DNA of 64,000 bases from Rhodoluna lacicola (GCF_000699505.1 NZ_CP007490.1:372001-436000), one strand, 5' to 3'. Positions 1 to 8,452 are shown, counted from the first letter of the stretch. Program-made: numbers and translations. The notes: generated from the letters alone by a model not told the origin.

Positions 1-60
1 TGGGGCTAATTCGGTGCCGAAATCCGGCAACGAGATAGACATGGTTTCTTCTGAAGACAT
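1..60 (-). CDS. 5' end of an unidentified gene (cut by the window edge)
   Basis: An open frame on the minus strand begins with ATG at 60 and runs off the left edge after 20 codons. An AGGA element lies about 7-8 nt upstream of this ATG, and a second in-frame ATG lies at 42. The visible residues (MSSEETMSISLPDF and a few more) are too few to assign a family. It reads in the same direction as glnR and follows it by about 95 nt, so it may be co-transcribed with it. It could also be a chance frame. Confidence 0.4.
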   Translation of the reverse strand, partial: MSSEETMSISLPDFGTELAP

Positions 61-118
61 TCTTCAATCCTGCCACGCCCAGGTTGCTTGCCGGTAGCCG
101 CAGTTTTACGGCCTGGTA

Positions 119-136
119 AATGCCTTTCAGGGCATT
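119..136 (-). terminator. weak hairpin downstream of glnR
   Basis: A 6-bp inverted repeat AATGCC/GGCATT with a 6-nt loop lies just beyond the glnR stop codon. There is no T-run after it on the minus strand, so it may be only a weak or Rho-assisted end, or no terminator at all. Confidence 0.3.
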
Positions 137-154
137 CTTATGGGTGTTTTGCCT

Positions 155-844
155 TTATTCGGAGACCGAATTGGTCAGGGAGTCGGCGTTTTCGTCGATG
201 TTGAAGCGGTAACCCACGTTGCGCACTGTGCCAATTAGCGCCTCTAGATCGCCCAATTTGGCTCGAAGGCGGCGAATATGAACGTCAACCGTGCGGGTGC
301 CACCAAAGTAGTCATAGCCCCAGACTTCGCTCAAGAGTTGTTCACGAGTGAAAACCCTGCCCGGGTGCTGGGCTAAAAAGCGCAGCAATTCAAATTCTTT
401 ATAAGTCAGGTCCAGTGGTCGTCCGTTTACCTTGGCCGAATAGCTTGCCTCATCAATGACCACCCCGGAGGCGTGAATCTTGTCGCTGCCCTCAACTTGC
501 TTGGCTTTGCCAATCGCCAGCCGAATCCGGGCGTCCAGCTCGGCGGGCCCGGCGCCTTCAACCACAATGTCGGCGGCGCCCCACTCGGCGCTTACAGCGG
601 CCAGCCCGCCCTCAGTGACCACCAAAATTAGGGGCGCACTGAGGCCGGTGGCGACGAGGATTTTGGCCAGTGACTTGGCTCCGGCCAGATCTCTGCGGGC
701 GTCTAGAAAAATAAGGTCGTGACCCGGGGCATTTACAAGATTTGCGGGTTCCGCGGGGATCTGTCGTACCCGGTGGATTAGCAGGCCCAGCGCAGGAAGC
801 ACCTCTGATTCAGCTGTCGCTGACAAAACTAGAAGTTGAGCCAT
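155..844 (-). CDS. glnR: GlnR-type OmpR-family nitrogen regulator
   Basis: A 229-residue winged-helix regulator closely resembling actinobacterial GlnR, which controls nitrogen assimilation genes. The N-terminal half is an atypical receiver domain with the VLPALGLL start and an LDARRDL segment carrying Asp48. In the GlnR family this domain mainly supports dimerisation and lacks the full phosphorylation pocket. The C-terminal half (about 130-225) is an OmpR winged helix with the [17 protein letters not shown] and [13 protein letters not shown] motifs. ATG at 844 is chosen because GGGAGA lies 4 nt upstream; a TTG 12 nt further up overlaps this ribosome site. It has a TAAACT -10 within an AAAGGGCTAAACT element and a palindrome in its leader. 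Confidence 0.9.
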   Translation of the reverse strand: MAQLLVLSATAESEVLPALGLLIHRVRQIPAEPANLVNAPGHDLIFLDARRDLAGAKSLAKILVATGLSAPLILVVTEGGLAAVSAEWGAADIVVEGAGPAELDARIRLAIGKAKQVEGSDKIHASGVVIDEASYSAKVNGRPLDLTYKEFELLRFLAQHPGRVFTREQLLSEVWGYDYFGGTRTVDVHIRRLRAKLGDLEALIGTVRNVGYRFNIDENADSLTNSVSE

Positions 845-863
845 GATCTCTCCCAAAACGCTT

Positions 864-878
864 GGCTAAAGTTTAGCC
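864..878. promoter_or_regulatory. 15-bp palindrome overlapping glnR -10
   Basis: GGCTAAA-G-TTTAGCC is a perfect 7-bp inverted repeat with one central base. It covers the -10 and the expected transcription start of glnR, so it is placed like a repressor operator. No matching regulator is recognised. Confidence 0.35.
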
Positions 879-882
879 CTTT
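870..882 (-). promoter_or_regulatory. glnR promoter element
   Basis: On the minus strand this reads AAAGGGCTAAACT, with a TAAACT -10 hexamer about 26 nt before the glnR ATG. The same 13-mer occurs in front of the lipoprotein gene at 8985-8997. No convincing -35 is visible. The -10 overlaps the palindrome at 864-878. Confidence 0.5.
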
Positions 883-912
883 ATTTATGCGGACTTAAGG
901 CATGATTGCCTT

Positions 913-1176
913 GTGAAAGCGAAATGGGCCCAGATCATTATCATTTGGGCGTTGGTCGCCGCCGAAACTCTGATTCTGGTGATTGGTTTCAGCAGTGAGG
1001 GTCAAAACGTTGAGGCATCCTTTGGTGCCGTCTTGGCCGGATCAATAGCCACCGTCTCGCTGTTGCAACTGTTCCAAAACAACGCAGAGGGCTTCGTGCG
1101 CAAATTGGTTTACGTGGGTGGGGGAAGCTATCTGATTCTGGCAGTGGCCACCGCGTACCTTTTCTTGAAAGGTTAG
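913..1176 (+). CDS. small membrane protein of unknown function
   Basis: An 87-residue protein with three hydrophobic stretches: about 6-25, 38-53 and 67-85. No enzyme motif is visible and I do not recognise the family. The start is GTG at 913; a CATGAT hexamer 6 nt upstream and the lack of a ribosome site fit leaderless expression. It is followed after 9 nt by a 36-residue single-helix protein and then by the nitrobindin-like gene, so the three probably form one transcript. Confidence 0.7.
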   Translation: MKAKWAQIIIIWALVAAETLILVIGFSSEGQNVEASFGAVLAGSIATVSLLQLFQNNAEGFVRKLVYVGGGSYLILAVATAYLFLKG

Positions 1177-1185
1177 ACTTTAAAC

Positions 1186-1296
1186 ATGTTGCTAGCACTT
1201 GAGATTTTCTTTACCGGACTATTGGTCTTGGCTTCTTTGGCTATCGCGGGAGTTTCAGCGCTCGTGCTTTACAAGTTGTTCAAGGGTCAGAAATAG
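1186..1296 (+). CDS. 36-residue single-helix membrane peptide
   Basis: ATG at 1186 opens a 36-codon frame ending in TAG at 1294-1296. It encodes a short hydrophobic helix (about residues 5-28) followed by a basic tail, KLFKGQK. It sits exactly between the upstream membrane protein and the nitrobindin-like gene, whose TTG start follows the stop directly. Position and composition support a real small membrane protein, but no family was recognised. Confidence 0.6.
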   Translation: MLLALEIFFTGLLVLASLAIAGVSALVLYKLFKGQK

Positions 1297-1902
1297 TTGT
1301 TCGTATTTCCTGAGGGGCTACCGCTGGAGCTCACTCCCTTCGCCTTCCTGGTTGGTAAATGGGAAGGTACCGGAATCATTAGTTACAAGCTGAATGACAC
1401 CGATGAAGCGCCAATCGAGCGCGAGTTCAAGCAACGAATCGAATTTGCCCACGATGGTTCGAATGCCCTGACTTATGTTTCGTCGGCAGAACTAATTGAT
1501 GAAGCGGGAACAATCCTGCCAAGCGAACTTGGCTACTGGAGAATTGCCCGACCAAGTGAATCAGCAGATCACGGGCCAGGCCTGATGATTGGCGTTGGTG
1601 AGAAGAGCCTGCAGACGCACGAAGATTTAGAGAAGCTTCGCAATAAAGAGGGTGGCTTTGATATTCAAGTTTCCGTTTTGCACCCTGGCGGAATGGCTGA
1701 GCTTTACAACGGAAAAATCAAGGGCGCTCGTGTAGACCTTGCCTCCGCTTACGGAACAGCTTTTGAAACTGCAAAAACCTACCGACACTCAACCCGCTTA
1801 TTTGGGCTGGTAGAAAACGCCCTGCTGTGGGTTTGGGAAATTGCGCTGCCTGGTGCAGACCTAAAGCCCCACGCATCCGCGCGCCTCGAACGAGTGGAGT
1901 AA
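1297..1902 (+). CDS. nitrobindin-like heme-binding beta-barrel protein
   Basis: A 201-residue protein of the FABP-like/DUF1794 nitrobindin (THAP4-like) family. The hallmark GxWxGxG is present at Gly20-Lys-Trp22-Glu-Gly24-Thr-Gly26. The C-terminal KPHASARLERV carries His192, the expected axial heme ligand. Family members bind ferric heme and act on nitric oxide or peroxynitrite. The start is TTG at 1297, immediately after the previous stop, with AAGGG about 12 nt upstream. It is followed by ygfZ after 3 nt, a common pairing in actinobacteria. Confidence 0.85.
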   Translation: MFVFPEGLPLELTPFAFLVGKWEGTGIISYKLNDTDEAPIEREFKQRIEFAHDGSNALTYVSSAELIDEAGTILPSELGYWRIARPSESADHGPGLMIGVGEKSLQTHEDLEKLRNKEGGFDIQVSVLHPGGMAELYNGKIKGARVDLASAYGTAFETAKTYRHSTRLFGLVENALLWVWEIALPGADLKPHASARLERVE

Positions 1903-1905
1903 ATC

Positions 1906-2970
1906 GTGAGCGCGGCTGAGCAAAACGCAAAAGAACATTTTGGTAACCCAAATATCGAGCAGCGCAACTTGGCCGCAGGCACCGCAGCAGTTGATTTGGG
2001 CGCTCGCGGAATAATCACAGTAACCGGACCAGATCGACTTGACTGGCTGCATTCGCTGCTTTCACAAAATCTCAAAAACCTTTTGCCCGGTGTTTCCGCC
2101 GAGGCTCTGCTGCTTGACCCCAACGGGCACATTGAACAGGTGATTCACTTTCTTGATGACGGCGAAACCTCTTGGTTGGTAATCGAGGCAGAAGGCCGCA
2201 AAAGTTTCTTGGCTTGGCTAAGCAAAATGATTTTCCGCATGAAAGTTGAAGTTGCCGATCGGTCAAGTGACTTTTCGGTGATTGGGCAAATCGGTGCTGG
2301 CATTCCACATGCCTATATTTCAAATGGCGTGGCTTTGATATGGCAAGATCCGTGGCCCGGAGTTGTCACCGGTGGTGTGCGCTACTCAATGGCACGACCA
2401 GCCAAGTGGCAGTGGACCGAATCACTTGTTGAAGTAAATAAAGTTGAAGCTGTTTTGGCTGAGTATGAAAAGGCTGGAACCATGGCCTACGACGCCTTGC
2501 GTGTTGCAGCTCATCGGCCGCGACAGCTAACCGAGGTAGATACCAAGGCATTGCCGCACGAGTTTGACTGGATGTCCACCGCGGTGCACATGTCCAAGGG
2601 TTGCTACCGCGGTCAAGAAACCGTGGCCAAGGTTCACAATCTGGGTCACCCACCGCGCCGACTTACTTTCTTGCACCTGGATGGTTCGGGTCATTTCTTG
2701 CCTTCTGCCGGTGATGAAGTTTTTGTGGTCGGAGAAAACGGCGTGGTTGAGGAGCGGTCGCGCGGACACGTCACTATTGCGGCCCAGCACTTTGAATCCG
2801 GTCCGATTGCGCTGGCGCTATTGAGTCGCTCGGTTCCGGAAGATGCACCGTTGGTGGTTCGCGGTGAAAGCGGCGAGATTGATGCGGCCCAAGAGGTGAT
2901 TGTTCCAGCCAGCGCGGGTAAGGCGGCCAACCTACCCAAGCGCAATTTGTTGATGGGTGGAAAGCACTAG
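1906..2970 (+). CDS. ygfZ: YgfZ/GcvT-type folate-binding protein
   Basis: A 354-residue relative of the glycine-cleavage T protein. The YgfZ signature KGCYRGQE is clear in the middle of the protein, including the conserved Cys. YgfZ proteins bind tetrahydrofolate and help assemble or repair certain iron-sulfur enzymes. GTG at 1906 is preceded by a GGAG element. The last base of its stop overlaps the GTG of the FUSC gene, so translation is probably coupled. Confidence 0.9.
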   Translation: MSAAEQNAKEHFGNPNIEQRNLAAGTAAVDLGARGIITVTGPDRLDWLHSLLSQNLKNLLPGVSAEALLLDPNGHIEQVIHFLDDGETSWLVIEAEGRKSFLAWLSKMIFRMKVEVADRSSDFSVIGQIGAGIPHAYISNGVALIWQDPWPGVVTGGVRYSMARPAKWQWTESLVEVNKVEAVLAEYEKAGTMAYDALRVAAHRPRQLTEVDTKALPHEFDWMSTAVHMSKGCYRGQETVAKVHNLGHPPRRLTFLHLDGSGHFLPSAGDEVFVVGENGVVEERSRGHVTIAAQHFESGPIALALLSRSVPEDAPLVVRGESGEIDAAQEVIVPASAGKAANLPKRNLLMGGKH

Positions 2971-4052
2971 TGGCAATCAAGCCCGCAAAAGTTAATTGGA
3001 CCGTCAGGACCTCGCTGCAGCGAGTTTTGGATTCGCTACCTTCGATCCTGCAAATCGTGGCCGCAGCAACTGCTGCCTATGCGATTGCGTATTTTCTTTT
3101 AGGTCACAAGAATCCAATCTTCGCGGTCACGGTAACTATTGCTTCACTTGGTTTCACCCGTGATGCCAGAATTCGCCGAGTGCTGCAGACAGCAATTGGC
3201 ATGGTGGTTGGCATTGCACTTAGCGAAGTAATGCTGCTGCTTATCGGTGGTGGAATATGGCAGACCTCCATCGTCTTGCTGATTGCACTTATCGCGGCAA
3301 GATTCCTGTCGGGCACGGCAGCCTTTGCGTTGACCGTGGCTAGTCAGGCCATGCTGGTTTACATCATGCCCGCACCGGAGGGCGGAGCATTCATCAGAAG
3401 CCTTGATGGTGTGATTGGCGGATTGACTGCACTTTTGTTCACCGCATTTATTCCACGCGACCCAATGGGTTCGGCTTCTAAAGATGCCGGAAAACTATTT
3501 AGTGTTTTTCTTAATGCGGTTGACGCCCTTGAAGCCGCGGTGCGCACCGCCGATGTAAAAGTTGCCGACGCAGCTCTTGTTCGCGTTCGCGGATCACAAC
3601 CCCTAGTTGATAACTGGCGCATGAGTTTAGACAGCGCAATCTCTGTCTCAAAGATTTCACCATTTATGAAAAAGCACCGCGAGGAATTAAGCGATCAGGT
3701 TCGCCTGATGCGCGGCATGGATTTAGCAACTAGAAACCTGCGAGTGGTCGTTCGCCGTGTTGACTTTTTAATTCGCGACGGAAAGCCGCGTGCCTACCTG
3801 GCCGATTTGTTCTCCCAAATTTCTGCGGCCACCGCTGTGTTGGCTAAGGGGCTTGAGGGCCCAGACGCACTTGCCGAGTCCAGAGCCATGTTGCTGGATG
3901 TTATTCACCAGCTTGATCCAAAGCGCTTTGGTATTGCTGATCAGCTCAGAGAGGCATCGGTGTTGCTGTTGCTTCGCCCGCTGCTGATTGATTTGCTGTG
4001 TGCCAGTGGCATGCGTGAGGACGACGCTCGTGCCGAACTTCCTGAGGTTTGA
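2970..4052 (+). CDS. FUSC-family membrane protein (putative aromatic acid exporter)
   Basis: A 360-residue protein with several transmembrane segments in the first about 170 residues and a mostly helical soluble C-terminal region. The N-terminal part has the FUSC/aromatic-acid-exporter pattern, including the AVTVTIASLGFTRDARIRR segment. Families of this type export small organic acids, but the substrate here is unknown. The GTG start overlaps the ygfZ stop by one base. It converges on the methyltransferase gene, with a small 6-bp inverted repeat (4049-4076) over the junction. Confidence 0.8.
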   Translation: MAIKPAKVNWTVRTSLQRVLDSLPSILQIVAAATAAYAIAYFLLGHKNPIFAVTVTIASLGFTRDARIRRVLQTAIGMVVGIALSEVMLLLIGGGIWQTSIVLLIALIAARFLSGTAAFALTVASQAMLVYIMPAPEGGAFIRSLDGVIGGLTALLFTAFIPRDPMGSASKDAGKLFSVFLNAVDALEAAVRTADVKVADAALVRVRGSQPLVDNWRMSLDSAISVSKISPFMKKHREELSDQVRLMRGMDLATRNLRVVVRRVDFLIRDGKPRAYLADLFSQISAATAVLAKGLEGPDALAESRAMLLDVIHQLDPKRFGIADQLREASVLLLLRPLLIDLLCASGMREDDARAELPEV

Positions 4053-4077
4053 GCTTGCTGTGCCGTGCTTGCTCAAG

Positions 4078-4875
4078 CTAATTGGGTGCGACGGCCGACC
4101 ATTCAATTGTCAGTTCGCCAAGGCGCCAGCGTTTGCGATCACCAATCAGTGGCCAACCAGCCGCCACCAATTGTTTGCAGGTTGAAACCCAACGCTGAGC
4201 GGCACTAAATGCACCAATTCCCGCGTTAGATTGCCAGGCCAAATCCAGCGCCTGCAGAAAATCATGAATCTTTTCGCCGGCAACGTTGTGGTGAATCAAA
4301 ACCTTTGGCAAACGTTCGGCAATTTTGCTGGGCAAGTCCAACTCTGACAGTCGCAAAGAAATTGTGAAACTGATTGGTCCATTTTTATCCAGGGTCACCC
4401 AGCTAGATAACCTGCCAATCTCATCGCAGGTACCCTCAACCAAAATTCCACTGGCAGAAAGTCGCGACTGCATTTGCTGCCAAGCTGCTGCGACCTGGGA
4501 TTCGTCATACTGGCGCAAAACATTGAAGGCGCGAATCACATCTGCCTGCTGTGCCAGATTTGCTGGCAGGGGAGTTTCAAATCCACCATGGGTAAAGTGC
4601 AGGTGTTCGTGCGCCACTGCAAGCCCACGCTCCACTCGTTCTCTATCTATCTCAATACCAACCACGTGTGTGTGCGAATTCACTTTGCGCAATCGTGAGA
4701 GCAGTTCAACCGCGGTAATTGGCGAGGCACCAAAGCCCAGGTCAACCACAATCGGTGTTGGAATTTGTCTGAGGAGCGGCTGGCTAGCAATGAAGCGATC
4801 GATGCGGCGAAGGCGATTGGGGTTAGTTGTTCCCCTGGTGATTGTGCCTATCGGCTTGCGTACTGCCACAGACAC
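4078..4875 (-). CDS. class I SAM-dependent methyltransferase
   Basis: A 265-residue protein. The SAM-binding motif I is visible as VVDLGFGASPITAVE near residue 45, followed by the acidic GIEIDRERVERG at the end of strand 2. The N-terminus carries an RGTTNPNRLRRID segment typical of an actinobacterial methyltransferase family of unknown substrate. The ATG at 4875 is about 50 nt from the divergent gpmA start. No substrate can be assigned. Confidence 0.75.
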   Translation of the reverse strand: MSVAVRKPIGTITRGTTNPNRLRRIDRFIASQPLLRQIPTPIVVDLGFGASPITAVELLSRLRKVNSHTHVVGIEIDRERVERGLAVAHEHLHFTHGGFETPLPANLAQQADVIRAFNVLRQYDESQVAAAWQQMQSRLSASGILVEGTCDEIGRLSSWVTLDKNGPISFTISLRLSELDLPSKIAERLPKVLIHHNVAGEKIHDFLQALDLAWQSNAGIGAFSAAQRWVSTCKQLVAAGWPLIGDRKRWRLGELTIEWSAVAPN

Positions 4876-4914
4876 AATCTACCTCGGCCCGATAAGTCTC
4901 AAGCGGGCTCACGC

Positions 4915-4926
4915 TAAACTGGCTGG
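4915..4926 (+). promoter_or_regulatory. leaderless promoter of gpmA
   Basis: TAAACT at 4915-4920 is followed by 6 nt and then the ATG at 4927. Transcription would start at or next to the A of the start codon. No ribosome binding site is present. Confidence 0.6.
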
Positions 4927-5682
4927 ATGACTGCCAAATACACACTTATTCTTTTGCGCCACGGTAACTCGGTATGGAATCAGGAAAACCTGTTCACCGG
5001 TTGGGTGGACGTTGACCTTAGTGACCAGGGTCGCGCCGAGGCAAAGCGTGCAGGCGAACTGCTAGCTGAGTCGGGTCTAAAGCCAGATCTTCTTTACACA
5101 TCTCGTTTGAAGCGTGCCATCAACACCGCGCACATTGCATTGAACGCTGCCGACCGCAGTTGGATTGATGTGCAGCGCGACTGGCGCTTGAACGAGCGTC
5201 ACTACGGGGCACTGCAGGGCAAGGACAAGGCACAGACTTTGGCCGAGTACGGACCAGAAATGTTCCAGACTTGGCGCCGCAGCTTTGACGTGCCTCCGCC
5301 ACCAATTGAAGACACCGATAAGTATTCGCAGGCCCACGATGAGCGCTACGCAGATCTTGGTGACAAGATTCCAAAGACCGAATGCTTGAAGGATGTGCTT
5401 GAGCGCATGCTGCCATTCTGGCTGTCTGACATTCAGCCATCGCTAAAGAGCGGCAAGACTGTTTTGGTTACTGCTCACGGAAACTCACTTCGCGCACTGG
5501 TTAAGCATCTTGATGGTGTTTCTGATGAAGACATCGCCGAGTTAAACATTCCAACCGGTATTCCACTGGTCTACAAGTTGGATGAAAACTTCAAGCCGGT
5601 TGTTGCCGGTGGCGAGTATCTAGATCCAGAGGCTGCAGCCGCTGGCGCTGCTGCAGTTGCTGCACAGGGTAATAAAAAATAA
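4927..5682 (+). CDS. gpmA: 2,3-bisphosphoglycerate-dependent phosphoglycerate mutase
   Basis: A 251-residue glycolytic mutase interconverting 3- and 2-phosphoglycerate. The phosphohistidine motif LRHG has His12, followed by the [12 protein letters not shown] segment; a second histidine motif, TAHGNSLRA, lies near 180. Length is normal for the family, with a short Ala-rich tail. The ATG at 4927 appears leaderless. A strong bidirectional terminator separates it from phoU. In mycobacteria gpm1 also neighbours senX3-regX3. Confidence 0.95.
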   Translation: MTAKYTLILLRHGNSVWNQENLFTGWVDVDLSDQGRAEAKRAGELLAESGLKPDLLYTSRLKRAINTAHIALNAADRSWIDVQRDWRLNERHYGALQGKDKAQTLAEYGPEMFQTWRRSFDVPPPPIEDTDKYSQAHDERYADLGDKIPKTECLKDVLERMLPFWLSDIQPSLKSGKTVLVTAHGNSLRALVKHLDGVSDEDIAELNIPTGIPLVYKLDENFKPVVAGGEYLDPEAAAAGAAAVAAQGNKK

Positions 5683-5710
5683 GTGAAATAAGAAGTAAAA
5701 CGCTTTTATA

Positions 5711-5744
5711 AAAAAATGCCTCCCAATCCTGGGAGGCATTTTTT
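5711..5744. terminator. bidirectional terminator between gpmA and phoU
   Basis: ATGCCTCCCA and TGGGAGGCAT form a perfect 10-bp stem around a 4-nt loop, flanked by an A-run on the left and a T-run on the right. It can end both gpmA (+) and phoU (-) transcripts. Confidence 0.93.
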
Positions 5745-5747
5745 GGC

Positions 5748-6398
5748 TTATTCAGTCTCGGCCCATTCGCCCGTGGTTAGGTAACTAACCTTCGAGGAAA
5801 TGTCAACCACGTGATCAGCGAAGCGCTCGTGGTAGCGGCTTGCCAAGGTCACATCCACGGTGAACATGGCGTTTTCTTTCCAGTCATCTCCAAGCACCAC
5901 GTCAAATACGTGACGGTGCAATTCATCAACTCGGGCATCCTGCGCCTGGATTTCGCGCGCAAAATCTGCATCGGTGTTTTTTAGAAGTTCAACAACCTGC
6001 TTGGCAAGTTTTACATCTAGTTGACCCATCTCGGCGAAGGTACCGGCAAGCGATGCAGGAACCGCTGAGCCTGGAAAGCGGTAGCGAGCAATCGCGGCGA
6101 TGTGACCGGCAAGGGCACCCATGCGCTCAAGCGAGGCAGAGATTCGAAGCGCCGAAACCAGAACGCGAAGATCGCGAGCAACAGGAGATTGTTTCGCCAG
6201 GATCTTGATAACGAGCTCATCAAGAGCCAGCGCCTTGTTGCCGGTAGCGTCGGCGATCGCAATTGCTTCATCGGCCAGGGTGGCATCTGAGGTGGTGAAA
6301 GCCTTTGAAGCCTTCTCGATCACTCTGGCCGAGTCTGAGGCAATCTCAACTAGGCGGGCTTGAACCTCTTGCAACTGGGATTGGAAAATCTCGCGCAC
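5748..6398 (-). CDS. phoU: PhoU phosphate-signalling protein
   Basis: A 216-residue all-helical protein with two PhoU repeats; the segments with SLERMGALAGHIAAIARYR and YHERFADHVVDI are the metal-binding-type repeat motifs. PhoU links phosphate transport status to the SenX3-RegX3 kinase. GTG at 6398 (VREIFQSQL) is chosen because GAGAGGTG lies just upstream and because the family starts at this point; the frame stays open 20 codons further. It is divergent from senX3, and the intergenic region carries a Pho-box-like array. Confidence 0.92.
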   Translation of the reverse strand: MREIFQSQLQEVQARLVEIASDSARVIEKASKAFTTSDATLADEAIAIADATGNKALALDELVIKILAKQSPVARDLRVLVSALRISASLERMGALAGHIAAIARYRFPGSAVPASLAGTFAEMGQLDVKLAKQVVELLKNTDADFAREIQAQDARVDELHRHVFDVVLGDDWKENAMFTVDVTLASRYHERFADHVVDISSKVSYLTTGEWAETE

Positions 6399-6438
6399 GC
6401 GGGCACCTCTCGTTTGAATTCCTGTGCAGAATCGCAGG

Positions 6439-6471
6439 CAAAGGTAAACAAAGGCCAAACTTTTACTGAAC
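6439..6471 (-). promoter_or_regulatory. candidate RegX3/PhoP box (three 11-bp units)
   Basis: On the minus strand three consecutive 11-nt units begin GTTCAGT, GTTTGGC and GTTTACC. These resemble the actinobacterial Pho-box heptamer GTTCACC, repeated once per helical turn. The array lies 41-73 nt upstream of the phoU start and 73-105 nt upstream of senX3, placed to control one or both genes. Confidence 0.6.
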
Positions 6472-6509
6472 TGCCCAAGAATTCCCTATTTTTAGCGGGT
6501 TCTGGGCTG

Positions 6510-6543
6510 TTAACCAAGGAAACAAATCACCTAGTCTTGAATC
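6510..6543 (+). promoter_or_regulatory. leaderless promoter of senX3
   Basis: TTAACC (6510-6515), a 16-nt spacer and TAGTCT (6532-6537) precede GTG at 6544 by 6 nt. There is no ribosome binding site. Confidence 0.6.
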
Positions 6544-7698
6544 GTGAGCTACTCCTGGGAATTCTGGTCATCGGTAATTCTTGCCTTTGTTACTGGCTCA
6601 GTTGCGACCGGACTAATCGTCTGGAGTTCTAGCAAAGCCCAGGATGCCCAGCAAAAAGCCCAGGTGATCCCCGATGGAATTACCGGTGCCCTGCACGCTT
6701 TGGCTACCGCCGGTTTGGTTCTGGACTCAGACAACAAAATCGTTCGAGCCACCCGCAGTGCCTTTGCGCTTGGCCTGGTCCGCGATCAGTATTTGGTTCA
6801 CCCAAAGCTGGTTGCTTTGGTCGATAAGGCGCGCAAATCAAAAAAGAGCAGCAAGGCTCGAGTCAAGGATTTTGCTCTGGCATCAGAAATTGGCGATGCC
6901 ACCATCTGGGTAAACTCTCGCGCCCTGCACCTGGGTGAGGGCTTCGTGCTGCTTCTGGTCGAAGACCGCACGGAATCTCACAATCTTGAAGAAACTCGTC
7001 GCGATTTCGTGGCCAACATTTCTCATGAATTAAAGACCCCGATTGGTGCAATCAGTTTGCTTGCAGAGGCAGTTCAATCTGCGGCAGACGATCCAAAGCA
7101 GGTTCGCAAATTTGCCAAGAGCCTTGAAACCGAATCTTTGCGTCTTACTCAATTGGTGCAAGACATAATTCAGCTTTCGCGAGTCCAATCTGCAGACGTC
7201 GCGGGTGGAACCTCAGAGGTTGACCTACAGTTGGTTGTTGCCGAGGCAGTAGATCGCAATCGGGTCTTAGCAAATAAAAAGAAAATCCAACTGAAGGTTT
7301 CAACCACCGATGGCATTCGGGTTTTTGGTGATTTGGAATTGCTCACCACCGCCGCAAAGAATTTGATTGAGAACGCAATCTCTTACTCCGATACCGAATC
7401 ACCGGTATCAATTTCACTGCGCAAGAAAAGTGGAGTTGCCGAGATCGCAATCAAGGACAAGGGTGCCGGAATTGCCACTGACGATCTGGACAGAATTTTT
7501 GAACGCTTCTACCGGGTTGACCAAAGCCGTTCACGGGCCACTGGTGGCACTGGGTTGGGGCTCAGCTTGGTAAAAAACATAGCCCAAAAGCACCTTGGTG
7601 AGGTTCAAGTCAAATCAAAGGTTGGCGCCGGTTCAACCTTCACAATTCGTATTCCATTAGCCACAGCTCCAATTGATGCCACAGGAAGTAAAAAATAA
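6544..7698 (+). CDS. senX3: SenX3-type sensor histidine kinase
   Basis: A 384-residue kinase that would phosphorylate RegX3 under phosphate limitation. It has one clear N-terminal membrane helix (about 8-27), a PAS-like region (about 45-140), a HisKA domain with phospho-acceptor His161 in NISHELKTP, and a HATPase domain with the ENAISYSD N box and the TGGTGLGLS loop near the C-terminus. The start is a leaderless GTG. Its stop overlaps the regX3 ATG (TAATG). The gene is divergent from phoU, the usual functional partner. Confidence 0.9.
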   Translation: MSYSWEFWSSVILAFVTGSVATGLIVWSSSKAQDAQQKAQVIPDGITGALHALATAGLVLDSDNKIVRATRSAFALGLVRDQYLVHPKLVALVDKARKSKKSSKARVKDFALASEIGDATIWVNSRALHLGEGFVLLLVEDRTESHNLEETRRDFVANISHELKTPIGAISLLAEAVQSAADDPKQVRKFAKSLETESLRLTQLVQDIIQLSRVQSADVAGGTSEVDLQLVVAEAVDRNRVLANKKKIQLKVSTTDGIRVFGDLELLTTAAKNLIENAISYSDTESPVSISLRKKSGVAEIAIKDKGAGIATDDLDRIFERFYRVDQSRSRATGGTGLGLSLVKNIAQKHLGEVQVKSKVGAGSTFTIRIPLATAPIDATGSKK

Positions 7699-8384
7699 TG
7701 ACTCGAGTATTAGTTGTTGAAGATGAGCAATCGCTTCGTGAGCCGCTTGTTTACCTATTGAAAAAAGAAGGCTTTGAAACGGTAGAGGCTGCCGATGGCT
7801 CGCAAGCCATTGAACATTTTGAGAAGGGCAACATTGATTTGGTCCTGCTGGATCTGATGTTGCCTGGCATAAGCGGCAACGAGGTGTGTCGAATTATTCG
7901 CCAAACATCACAGGTGCCGATCATCATGTTGACCGCCAAGGATTCAGAAATTGACAAGGTCGTGGGTCTGGAAATCGGTGCTGATGACTACGTGACCAAG
8001 CCCTATTCCACTCGTGAACTTCTGGCGAGAATGAAAGCTGTTCTTCGTCGTCACACCGATGCGGTGCCGGTTAGTGACACCCCTGGCGTGATTGAGGTTG
8101 GCTCTGTGCGGATGGATGTGGATCGCCACATCGTTGAGGTGCACGGCGAGCGGGTCTCGATGCCACTCAAGGAATTTGAACTGCTGGAGCTATTGCTTGA
8201 GAACGCCAATCGAGTGCTAACCCGCGGTCAGATTATTGACCGGGTTTGGGGCTCGAATTACTTTGGTGACACCAAGACTCTTGACGTTCACATCAAGCGC
8301 ATTCGCTCAAAGATTGAAGATGATCCGGCTCGGCCAGTTCACCTGTTGACCGTAAGGGGACTCGGCTATAAGTTCGAGGCCTAA
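7698..8384 (+). CDS. regX3: RegX3-type phosphate response regulator
   Basis: A 228-residue OmpR-family regulator. The receiver has the acidic pocket VVEDE at residues 6-10, phospho-acceptor Asp52 in LLDLMLPG and the conserved Lys near 102. The C-terminal winged helix carries KTLDVHIKRIRSKIEDDP. It is translationally coupled to senX3. It is the most likely protein to bind the 11-bp repeats at 6439-6471 and possibly those before htrA at 42549. Confidence 0.92.
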   Translation: MTRVLVVEDEQSLREPLVYLLKKEGFETVEAADGSQAIEHFEKGNIDLVLLDLMLPGISGNEVCRIIRQTSQVPIIMLTAKDSEIDKVVGLEIGADDYVTKPYSTRELLARMKAVLRRHTDAVPVSDTPGVIEVGSVRMDVDRHIVEVHGERVSMPLKEFELLELLLENANRVLTRGQIIDRVWGSNYFGDTKTLDVHIKRIRSKIEDDPARPVHLLTVRGLGYKFEA

Positions 8385-8411
8385 GCGGAGCAAAGAACCT
8401 ACCGCAACAAA

Positions 8412-8447
8412 AAATCCCCCATCAAATCGGTGGGGGATTTCTCTTTT
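8412..8447. terminator. bidirectional terminator after regX3
   Basis: AAATCCCCCA and TGGGGGATTT form a 10-bp stem with a 9-nt loop, followed by CTCTTTT on the plus strand and an A/T-rich run on the minus side. It separates regX3 from the convergent lipoprotein gene. Confidence 0.9.
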
Positions 8448-8452
8448 AAGAA

